NCBI GenBank assembly: GCA_030145015.1 | Contig: JAQYWI010000263.1 | Span: 1-6,223 of the forward strand | Source of the DNA: Desulfobacterales bacterium | GTDB lineage: Bacteria > Desulfobacterota > Desulfobacteria > Desulfobacterales > JAHEIW01 | Length of the DNA stretch: 6,223 nucleotides | Reading direction: 5' to 3' | Part shown: positions 1 to 4,740 of the stretch, in pieces | Numbering within the stretch: the first letter of the stretch is position 1 | How the letters are laid out: every line of letters begins with the position of its first letter | Made by a program: the position numbers and the translations under genes | The notes under the pieces: model-generated | The model's database searches: none | What the model was told of the DNA's origin: nothing | Seen by the model: the letters and a program-made list of their open reading frames with translations, nothing else

Positions 1-935
1 AGACCGAAAACCCCAAACTGCGAAGCATTCTCAGCAGGATGCATAAGGATATAAAAGAGGGCGCCAGTTTGTATGATGCCTTTATAAAACACCCCAAGGT
101 ATTTTCGCCGTTATACTGCAGTATGATCCAGGCCGGCGAAGCCGCCGGCGCGCTGCCGGAAGTGCTTGAACGCCTGATTTACATTATTGAGCATGAGCAC
201 CAGGTTAAATCCGATATTAAATCCGCCATGACGTATCCCGCCATCGTCGTGGTATTTCTGTTTACTGCATTTCTGGTCTTAATTACCCAGGTGATCCCCA
301 AATTCGTTAATATTTTTAATAATGCCGGCTTGAGCCTGCCCCTGCCGACCCAAATCTGCCTGTTCATTTATACGTTTTTATCTAACTACTGGTATCTCCT
401 GTTGGGCGGAACGGTTGTGGCCATTGTGCTTCTTTATTACTACTTGAAAACCGACCAGGGTAGATTGGCCCGGGACACCATTATGATGCGGGTACCGTTG
501 CTCGGACCCCTGTTTGTGAAAAGTGCGATATCCCGCTTTGCCAGCATCTTTTCCATTCTGCAGGCCAGCGGAGTGGATGTGCTGGATTCGATGGATATCT
601 TATCCGGCACGATCGGCAATGCTGCGATTGGTGGCGAGCTGGAAAACATTAAAGACAGCCTGGCGGAAGGCCGCGGTATTGCCGGCCCCCTGGGACAGGC
701 GAAATATTTTACACCCATGCTGATCAATATGGTGGCCATCGGTGAAGAGTCAGGCAACCTGGAAAACATGCTGCGGGATGTGGCCGAACACTATGATACG
801 GAGGTTGAGTACTCGATGAAAAAACTATCCGAGGCGATCGGTCCGATACTGACGGTCGGGCTGGCAGCGGTGGTCGGCTTTTTCGCGCTGGCGATCTTTT
901 TGCCGATGTGGGATCTCACGTTGATGGCGAAGTAA
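1..935 (+). CDS. Type IV pilus / type II secretion inner-membrane platform protein (PilC/GspF family), 5'-truncated by window edge
   Basis: Polytopic inner-membrane protein that, in this family, couples the assembly ATPase (PilB/GspE) to polymerisation of pilins or pseudopilins. The frame is open from the first complete codon at position 3, giving 310 visible residues. Family members are usually about 400 residues, so roughly 90-100 N-terminal residues lie outside the window. Two GspF repeats are visible: the first carries MIQAGEAAG (about visible residues 41-49), the second MVAIGEESGNL (about 233-243), the family signature. Three hydrophobic segments lie near visible residues 76-98, 123-148 and 280-303, the usual topology. 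The internal ATG at 39 is not the start, because upstream codons read TENPKLRSIL, normal family sequence. A regulator and two prepilins follow on the same strand, favouring a pilus or pseudopilus role. The sequence does not separate PilC from GspF. Confidence 0.93.
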   Translation, partial: TENPKLRSILSRMHKDIKEGASLYDAFIKHPKVFSPLYCSMIQAGEAAGALPEVLERLIYIIEHEHQVKSDIKSAMTYPAIVVVFLFTAFLVLITQVIPKFVNIFNNAGLSLPLPTQICLFIYTFLSNYWYLLLGGTVVAIVLLYYYLKTDQGRLARDTIMMRVPLLGPLFVKSAISRFASIFSILQASGVDVLDSMDILSGTIGNAAIGGELENIKDSLAEGRGIAGPLGQAKYFTPMLINMVAIGEESGNLENMLRDVAEHYDTEVEYSMKKLSEAIGPILTVGLAAVVGFFALAIFLPMWDLTLMAK

Positions 936-936
936 G

Positions 937-968
937 GGTTCCGAGGTTCAGGGTTCAGAGGTTCAAGG
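937..968 (+). repeat. Short degenerate tandem repeat, GGTTC family, 4 units
   Basis: Directly after the stop codon, GGTTC recurs at 937, 945, 952 and 960 in units of 7-8 bp (GGTTCCGA, GGTTCAG, GGTTCAGA, GGTTCAAGG). No function is evident. It begins a repeat-rich spacer. A short GGCC-TGAA-GGCC hairpin follows at 974-985, but no T-run follows it, so it is not an obvious terminator. Confidence 0.7.
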
Positions 969-990
969 ATAAAGGCCTGAAGGCCGGTTT

Positions 991-1026
991 GATTAGTTCA
1001 ATTGGTCTGATTTGTTCGATTGGTTC
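991..1026 (-). repeat. 9-bp-period degenerate array, minus-oriented (GAACCAATC-like)
   Basis: Four consecutive 9-mers read on the + strand as GATTAGTTC, AATTGGTCT, GATTTGTTC and GATTGGTTC. On the minus strand they are variants of GAACCAATC. They match in period and core, but in opposite orientation, the ACCAA-type array starting at 1040. The two are separated by 13 bp (1027-1039), so the region can form a long imperfect hairpin. Confidence 0.7.
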
Positions 1027-1039
1027 TGTTAAGCAAAGA

Positions 1040-1102
1040 ATCAACTTAATCAACTTATTCAACTAAATTGACCAATAAAACCAATGGAACCAATAAAACC
1101 AA
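1040..1102 (+). repeat. 9-bp-period degenerate array, plus-oriented, 7 units
   Basis: Seven 9-mers in strict 9-bp register: ATCAACTTA twice, TTCAACTAA, ATTGACCAA, TAAAACCAA, TGGAACCAA and TAAAACCAA. The shared core is AAC or ACCAA. ACCAAT occurs at exactly 1071, 1080, 1089 and 1098, and a further isolated copy lies at 1120. The array fills much of the spacer before the activator gene. It could be replication-slippage debris or a protein-binding array; the sequence does not decide. Confidence 0.75.
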
Positions 1103-1172
1103 TTTAACGATGGCAGTTAACCAATTAAACAAAAATATTATTTTGCCCGACGCCTGACGCCGAAAATCTAAA

Positions 1173-2504
1173 ATGCGACAATCACGGTTTTACATAAGCC
1201 TTTATATCATTATCCCGTTTATTATCACCGGGTTGACTATTCTGGCGGGAATCGTTTCTTTTCGATTGACCAAATACAATCTGGGACAGGGGTCTGATCC
1301 CGCCCAGCCTGTTTTCTGGTTTATCATTCTGTCCGGTATCCTGACATTTGTGATCGGATTTGCACTGGTGCGCTTTATTTTAAAACCGGTTGAACAATTC
1401 GTCGAAAAAGCGGTGAAGCTGGCCTCGATTTCAGGCGGTCGGAACGATAAAGGAAAAGAATGGTCGGTGGATAAAATTGAACAATTTGCCAATGTGTTTG
1501 ATCGGGTGACGTCGGTGCTCAGCCGCATGGACGCCCGCCATTTCTTTCCTCAAATTATCGGTGAAAGTCTGGCCATGCGCGGTCTTTTGAGCCTGATTAA
1601 AAAAGTGGCCCCGACCGATTCAACCATTCTCATTCTCGGTGAGAGCGGAACCGGCAAGGAACTGGTGGCCACCAGTATCTACGAAAATTGTCTGCGCAAA
1701 AGCAAGCCCTTCATCAAACTAAATTGCGCCGCCATCCCCACGGAATTGCTTGAAAGCGAATTGTTCGGGCATGAAAAAGGGGCCTTTACCGGTGCGACAA
1801 AAAACAAGCCCGGCAAATTCGATATGGCCAACGGCGGAACCTTTTTTTTAGATGAAATCGGCGACATGCCGTTAAATCTGCAGTCTAAAATCCTGCGGGT
1901 AATTCAGGAAAAAGAGTTTTATCGGGTGGGCGGCAGCAATACCATTAAAGTGGATGTCCGCTTTATTGCATCCACCAATCAAAATCTTGAAAAAATGGTA
2001 CAGGAAGGTAAATTCAGAGAAGACCTTTATTATCGCTTCAATGTGTTTACGCTGCATCTGCCCCCATTAAGAGAACGCAAAGAAGACATCCCGCTTCTGG
2101 TCGATTATTTCCTGCAAAACCTGACGAAAAAGGTTGAAATTTCTTCGGTGGCCTTGCAGATGATCATGACCTACGCCTGGCCGGGTAATATTAGAGAGCT
2201 CAAAAACGTTATTGAAAGTGCGGCGGTGATTGCTGAAAATGGTTTCATCGAGCCCGCTCAGCTGCCGGGCTCGATCACGGGCGCATTTAACACCGATTCC
2301 AAAGCGGTTTCATTACCGGTTAATTTACCCCTGGATGAACGCATCAATGAAATCGAAAAAAGTATGATCATCGAAGCCCTGAGAAAAACCGGCGGTGTAC
2401 AGGTGAGGGCCACTGAACTGCTCGGGATAAATCAGCGCAGTCTGTGGCATCGAATTAAAAAACACAAAATTGATGTAAAAAGCCTCAAAAGCAACGAAAT
2501 ATGA
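1173..2504 (+). CDS. Membrane-tethered sigma-54-dependent transcriptional activator (bacterial enhancer-binding protein)
   Basis: AAA+ activator that remodels sigma-54 RNA polymerase to open -24/-12 promoters; 443 residues. Two hydrophobic helices (about 7-30 and 47-70) enclose a short loop of about 16 residues. A HAMP-like linker beginning [10 protein letters not shown] (71-120) follows. The AAA+ domain has Walker A GESGTGKE (156-163), the sigma-54-contacting GAFTGA loop (203-208), Walker B GGTFFLDE (221-228), the YYRFNVF arginine region near 288 and WPGNIREL (336-343). A Fis-type helix-turn-helix lies at about 398-432. No receiver or PAS domain is present, so it is not an ordinary NtrC/PilR response regulator. 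The start is the first ATG after an in-frame TGA at 1155; no clear Shine-Dalgarno precedes it. Position between a pilus platform gene and sigma-54-promoted pilins suggests it controls those pilins. The signal sensed is unknown. Confidence 0.94.
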   Translation: MRQSRFYISLYIIIPFIITGLTILAGIVSFRLTKYNLGQGSDPAQPVFWFIILSGILTFVIGFALVRFILKPVEQFVEKAVKLASISGGRNDKGKEWSVDKIEQFANVFDRVTSVLSRMDARHFFPQIIGESLAMRGLLSLIKKVAPTDSTILILGESGTGKELVATSIYENCLRKSKPFIKLNCAAIPTELLESELFGHEKGAFTGATKNKPGKFDMANGGTFFLDEIGDMPLNLQSKILRVIQEKEFYRVGGSNTIKVDVRFIASTNQNLEKMVQEGKFREDLYYRFNVFTLHLPPLRERKEDIPLLVDYFLQNLTKKVEISSVALQMIMTYAWPGNIRELKNVIESAAVIAENGFIEPAQLPGSITGAFNTDSKAVSLPVNLPLDERINEIEKSMIIEALRKTGGVQVRATELLGINQRSLWHRIKKHKIDVKSLKSNEI

Positions 2505-2541
2505 TGTTTTAGTTTGTAATTTATCGACAAAATATGTAGAA

Positions 2542-2566
2542 TTTGGATCTTACTATTCGATCAAAA
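2542..2566. promoter_or_regulatory. Candidate upstream activator dyad
   Basis: Inverted repeat TTTGGATC (2542-2549) and GATCAAAA (2559-2566), with arms matching at 7 of 8 positions around a 9-bp spacer. Its centre lies about 118 bp upstream of the start predicted for the sigma-54 promoter, a normal distance for an enhancer-binding-protein site. No second copy was found, so this is a suggestion from symmetry and position only. Confidence 0.22.
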
Positions 2567-2590
2567 AACAACCGCCCGTAAAGAAAAAAT

Positions 2591-2619
2591 TTTATATTAC
2601 TGAAATAATTCATTATAAT
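2591..2619 (+). promoter_or_regulatory. Possible sigma-70 promoter upstream of pilin genes
   Basis: TTTATA (2591-2596), a 17-bp spacer and a perfect TATAAT (2614-2619). The surrounding sequence is very AT-rich, so chance matches are likely. If real, it would give a second, longer pilin transcript. Geobacter pilA is a known case of a pilin gene with two transcription starts. Confidence 0.25.
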
Positions 2620-2645
2620 TTAAATATCGCTCCAGAGCATATTTC

Positions 2646-2661
2646 TGGCATCAAAAGTGCA
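2646..2661 (+). promoter_or_regulatory. Sigma-54 (-24/-12) promoter for the pilin pair
   Basis: TGGCATCAAAAGTGCA matches the consensus TGGCACG-N4-TTGCW at 9 of 12 specified positions. It has the essential GG (2647-2648) and GC (2659-2660) at the exact required spacing. The predicted start is near 2672, giving a leader of about 220 nt before the pilin ATG at 2892. A sigma-54 activator gene ends 141 bp upstream, and pilin genes are classic sigma-54 targets. Confidence 0.72.
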
Positions 2662-2684
2662 TTATTTGTTATCAAGTATAGCCT

Positions 2685-2728
2685 AAAAAAGAGAATGATT
2701 TTACCAATTCGGGGGTTAACTCTTTTTT
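2685..2728 (+). other. AT-rich inverted repeat at the predicted 5' end of the pilin transcript
   Basis: AAAAAAGAG (2685-2693) and CTCTTTTTT (2720-2728) form a perfect 9-bp inverted repeat with a 26-nt loop. It lies about 13 nt after the predicted sigma-54 start. It may protect the 5' end. It is a poor terminator because the U-run is itself part of the stem. Confidence 0.45.
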
Positions 2729-2738
2729 GCTTGGTGCT

Positions 2739-2854
2739 TCGATTCGCAAATACGGTAACGTATTTAAAAGGTGTTAGATCAACGTATTTGCTTACTCAGC
2801 ACTAAGTCCTGAGTAAGTAAATTCGTAATCGAATTTACGAATCGACGGACTTAG
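2739..2854 (+). ncRNA. Highly structured 5' leader element of the pilin mRNA (candidate cis-regulatory RNA)
   Basis: Perfect complementary segments abut one another. P1 is TCGATTC (2739-2745) with GAATCGA (2839-2845). P2 is GCAAATACG (2746-2754) with CGTATTTGC (2783-2791). P3 is TTACTCAG (2792-2799) with CTGAGTAA (2809-2816). P4 is GTAAATTCG (2817-2825) with CGAATTTAC (2830-2838). Together they close a four-way junction with no unpaired junction bases. The P3 loop CTAAGTC (2802-2808) is complementary to GACTTAG (2848-2854) just past P1, a possible pseudoknot. Competing pairings exist: 2747-2754 also pairs with a second CGTATTT at 2759-2765 around a GTAA tetraloop, and 2730-2738 can pair with 2798-2806 through one G-U. 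The element ends about 20 nt before the ribosome-binding site. I do not recognise a known riboswitch class. It could instead be a dispersed palindromic DNA element. Confidence 0.55.
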
Positions 2855-2874
2855 CTAAAAACTATATTATAAGC

Positions 2875-2885
2875 AGGAGGAAGGA
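2875..2885 (+). promoter_or_regulatory. Strong ribosome-binding site of the first pilin
   Basis: AGGAGG (2875-2880) followed by AAGGA (2881-2885), 11 and 6 nt before the ATG at 2892. It fixes the start and is the strongest Shine-Dalgarno in the window, consistent with abundant pilin synthesis. It lies just 3' of the folded leader, so folding could affect its access. Confidence 0.8.
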
Positions 2886-2891
2886 TCGATT

Positions 2892-3290
2892 ATGAAAACA
2901 TCCAAATTATTGCGAAATCAGGAAGGCTTTACCCTGGTTGAGATTATTGCCGTTTTGATCATTCTGGGAATACTGGCTGCCGTTGCGGTGCCCCGCTATA
3001 TCGACCTGGAAGCGAATGCCAGGCAGCGCGCTATCGATGCCGGGATATCAGAGCTCAACGGCCGCGAAAGTTTAACCTGGGCCGATCAAAAGATTTCCAT
3101 TACCGGTTATACCGATGACGCAACTCTGGCCGCAGCGGTAAATTATACCCTCGGCGGTGATTATACTTGGGGGGCCGGAGTGCGCCCGCCATGCTGTACC
3201 GGGGATACACTCGCATTCAGAACAAATACAATTGTGCCCTTAGTGCGAACTGTATCGACCGATGCGCAACCCGCGACGTGGGCCCGTTAA
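2892..3290 (+). CDS. Type IV prepilin-like protein, copy 1 (prepilin-type N-terminal methylation motif)
   Basis: Pilin or pseudopilin subunit, made as a 132-residue precursor and cut by prepilin peptidase after Gly12 in NQEG/FTLVE. The mature N-terminus would be Phe1 with the conserved Glu5. A 12-residue basic leader precedes a hydrophobic helix (FTLVEIIAVLIILGILAAVA) ending in the usual VPRY. The mature protein is 120 residues and its small C-terminal domain includes DYTWGAG, an adjacent Cys pair in RPPCCTGDT (mature 89-90) and a terminal TWAR. The AGGAGG site and the sigma-54 promoter upstream support high, regulated expression. It is a close paralogue of the gene at 3347. It is too long to be a Geobacter-type truncated e-pilin. 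Major pilin, minor pilin and pseudopilin cannot be separated from sequence alone. Confidence 0.93.
   Translation: MKTSKLLRNQEGFTLVEIIAVLIILGILAAVAVPRYIDLEANARQRAIDAGISELNGRESLTWADQKISITGYTDDATLAAAVNYTLGGDYTWGAGVRPPCCTGDTLAFRTNTIVPLVRTVSTDAQPATWAR
3150..3239 (+). repeat. 90-bp near-identical tract, copy A (within pilin 1)
   Basis: Matches 3599-3688 at 88 of 90 bases, offset 449 bp. The two differences (3157 G/A, 3181 T/C) both change the amino acid (Gly/Asp, Val/Ala), so there are no silent differences over about 30 codons. Silent changes begin again right outside it, at 3149 and 3240. It encodes the region from LGGDYTWGAG to NTIVP with the Cys pair. Confidence 0.9.
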
Positions 3291-3346
3291 CAATCGAGAT
3301 AAGAAAACGAGTTTTGTTGAAAAATGAACTCTTAGCTTCTGAACTG

Positions 3347-3739
3347 ATGATGAAGTTTACACCAGGCGAGAAAGGATTCACGTTACTCGAGATCATTGCC
3401 GTGCTGGTCATCTTGAGCGTTTTGGCAGCCGTCGCCGTACCCCGCTATTTAAGTCTCGATGAAAGCGCCCGCCAACGGGCCATCGATGCCGGAATTGCGG
3501 AAATTAACGGCCGCGAAACCTTAACCTGGTCCAATATTAAGATAACCAATACTGGTTATGAAACTGACGTAATTTTGTACGGACAGCTAAACTATACGCT
3601 CGGCGATGATTATACTTGGGGGGCCGGAGCGCGCCCGCCATGCTGTACCGGGGATACACTCGCATTCAGAACAAATACAATTGTGCCCCTAACACGTACT
3701 GAATCCAACGAAACTCAACCCGGATCCTGGTCAAGGTAA
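3347..3739 (+). CDS. Type IV prepilin-like protein, copy 2 (tandem paralogue)
   Basis: Second pilin or pseudopilin, 130 residues from ATG 3347, cleaved after Gly10 in GEKG/FTLLE to a 120-residue mature form, the same length as copy 1. By hand alignment 85 of 120 mature residues are identical. It has Glu5, the hydrophobic N-terminal helix, VPRY, DYTWGAG, the adjacent Cys pair and a terminal SWSR. The start is uncertain: ATG codons lie at 3347 and 3350, but neither has a clear Shine-Dalgarno, and in-frame TTG codons at 3314 and 3317 would give a leader of about 20 residues. The frame stays open upstream to 3167, overlapping copy 1, but nothing there resembles pilin, so I reject a longer start. 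It lies 56 bp after copy 1 with no terminator between, so the two are probably co-transcribed. A terminator follows. Confidence 0.9.
   Translation: MMKFTPGEKGFTLLEIIAVLVILSVLAAVAVPRYLSLDESARQRAIDAGIAEINGRETLTWSNIKITNTGYETDVILYGQLNYTLGDDYTWGAGARPPCCTGDTLAFRTNTIVPLTRTESNETQPGSWSR
3599..3688 (+). repeat. 90-bp near-identical tract, copy B (within pilin 2)
   Basis: Partner of 3150-3239, in the same reading frame and the same protein position. The abrupt loss of silent-site identity on both sides suggests recent gene conversion, or strong constraint on the DNA or RNA itself. Confidence 0.9.
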
Positions 3740-3783
3740 ATTTGGCGGCAGCCTAAGAACTCCTAAAAATCGGTTTCTCAATG

Positions 3784-3813
3784 AAAGCAGCGCATCTGCG
3801 CTGCTTTTTTTTT
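3784..3813 (+). terminator. Rho-independent terminator of the pilin transcript
   Basis: The stem AAAGCAGCGCA (3784-3794) pairs with TGCGCTGCTTT (3797-3807). The effective loop is ATCT, with a GC-rich core and a run of nine T (3805-3813). It lies 45 bp after the second pilin stop and separates the pilin unit from the cooC-like unit. Confidence 0.93.
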
Positions 3814-3864
3814 GCAGATACAGGGCATGATCAAAGAAATCGCACTGTCAGCGACCTTTTGTTC

Positions 3865-3892
3865 TTGCCGCGATCAGTTCCTGTGTTATATT
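3865..3892 (+). promoter_or_regulatory. Possible sigma-70 promoter for the CooC-like/helicase unit
   Basis: TTGCCG (3865-3870), a 16-bp spacer and TATATT (3887-3892), with a TGT extended -10 at 3884-3886. It would start near 3900, about 85 nt before the ATG at 3985. It is the best candidate between the terminator and the gene, but was found by eye only. Confidence 0.4.
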
Positions 3893-3910
3893 GCGGTGTG
3901 TGATGAATGC

Positions 3911-3947
3911 CTAAAATGAGCTAAAGTGAACTAAAATGCCTAAAAAT
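3911..3947 (+). repeat. CTAAARTG repeat, four units with ~10-bp period
   Basis: CTAAAATGAG, CTAAAGTGAA, CTAAAATGC and CTAAAAAT start at 3911, 3921, 3931 and 3940. The spacing is close to one DNA helical turn, so the cores would lie on one face of the helix. It sits between the possible promoter and the CooC-like gene. It could be an operator array or another example of the short degenerate repeats at 937-1102. Confidence 0.65.
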
Positions 3948-3984
3948 AACAATTAAGAGACTATTAACTCGAGAGGATAAACTA

Positions 3985-4740
3985 ATGAAGCTGGCAGTCA
4001 GTGGAAAAGGCGGCGTTGGCAAAACAACATTTTCCGCATTAATGATTCGAACCCTCAATGATGAAGGCAAACGCGTACTGGCCATTGATGCCGATCCGGA
4101 TGCCAATCTGGCGGCCGGCATTGGCATTTCTGATGCCGATAAGGTCGTGCCGATATCTGAAATGGAAGACCTTATATTGGAAAGAACCGGCGCCAAACCC
4201 GGCAGCATCGGAGGTTATTTTAAACTCAATCCCAAAGTGGACGATTTGCCGGAAGCCGTGTCGGTGAGTTTTGACCAGATCAAGCTTATGCGGCTGGGGG
4301 GTATAAAAAAGGGGGGTTCCGGCTGTATCTGCCCGGAAAGTGCGCTGCTCAGGGCCCTGGTCATGCATATCGTCCTGGCACGCGATGAAGTCGTGGTTAT
4401 GGATATGGAAGCCGGCATCGAGCACCTGGGCCGGGCAACGGCAAAGGCGGTCGACAAGCTCATCGTGGTGGTGGAGCCGGGTCGGCGCAGCATCGACACC
4501 GCCGAAAATATCCGTAAGCTCGCCGGAGAAATCGGACTGAACCACATCACCGTGGTCGGCAATAAAGTGCGTAGCGCAAAAGATGAAAAATTTTTAAGAA
4601 CCCATTTAGACGATTTTGAATTTCTTGGCTTTCTGCCCTATGACGAGGCCCTAATCGAAGCGGATCTCAACGGCGTCTCACCTTTTGATGTAGACTCACC
4701 GTCAAAAGCTCGGGTAAAGTCCATGATCTCCAGACTCTAA
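3985..4740 (+). CDS. cooC: CooC-type ATPase, predicted nickel-insertion chaperone for carbon monoxide dehydrogenase
   Basis: A 251-residue cytoplasmic SIMIBI/MinD-like ATPase. CooC and AcsF proteins use ATP hydrolysis to help load nickel into carbon monoxide dehydrogenase or acetyl-CoA synthase. Visible are a deviant Walker A GKGGVGKTT (residues 7-15) with the signature Lys8, IDADPDAN (34-41), the Cys-X-Cys pair C114/C116 in GCICPE that binds Ni and zinc at the dimer interface in characterised CooC, and VVVMDMEAGIEHLGR (136-150), typical of this family rather than of MinD or NifH. The length is normal. GAGAGGA (3971-3977) serves as ribosome-binding site. Its TAA shares one base with the ATG of the following helicase. 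No dehydrogenase gene is in the window, so its client must be encoded elsewhere or lie beyond the edge; other metal-chaperone roles are possible. Confidence 0.85.
   Translation: MKLAVSGKGGVGKTTFSALMIRTLNDEGKRVLAIDADPDANLAAGIGISDADKVVPISEMEDLILERTGAKPGSIGGYFKLNPKVDDLPEAVSVSFDQIKLMRLGGIKKGGSGCICPESALLRALVMHIVLARDEVVVMDMEAGIEHLGRATAKAVDKLIVVVEPGRRSIDTAENIRKLAGEIGLNHITVVGNKVRSAKDEKFLRTHLDDFEFLGFLPYDEALIEADLNGVSPFDVDSPSKARVKSMISRL

Noticed and set aside
39..41. ATG at 39 as the real start of the PilC/GspF gene
   Set aside because: The frame stays open to the window edge and the upstream codons match the family, so this is an internal methionine of a truncated gene.
991..1106. CRISPR array
   Set aside because: The units are only 9 bp, degenerate and contiguous, with no spacers and no cas genes.
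1113..1141. Sigma-70 promoter directly before the activator gene (TATTAT at 1136)
   Set aside because: There is no reasonable -35 element at 16-18 bp, and the region is AT-rich enough to give this by chance.
2730..2748. A second sigma-54-like match, TTGGTGCTTCGATTCGCA
   Set aside because: The GG and GC elements are one base too far apart, and sigma-54 spacing is strict; it also lies inside the folded leader.
2739..2854. Integron attC site
   Set aside because: GTTAGAT occurs at 2773-2779, but no RYYYAAC partner in the right place and no integrase gene was found.
2739..2854. Known c-di-GMP/cGAMP (GEMM) riboswitch
   Set aside because: The context is attractive, but the conserved GEMM core and its paired tetraloop/receptor arrangement are not recognisable.
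3167..3346. Longer N-terminus for the second pilin, overlapping the first
   Set aside because: The open frame upstream of 3347 overlaps the first pilin out of frame and has no pilin-like sequence. Prepilin leaders are short, and the start at 3347 gives the same 120-residue mature length as copy 1.
2892..3739. Geobacter-type conductive e-pilins
   Set aside because: Both mature proteins are 120 residues with an ordinary C-terminal domain, about twice the length of the short aromatic e-pilins.
4039..4562. Minus-strand open frames antisense to the CooC-like gene, and similar ones across the other genes
   Set aside because: They are shadows of well-supported plus-strand genes, are low-complexity or Arg/Ser/His-rich, and show no recognisable domain.
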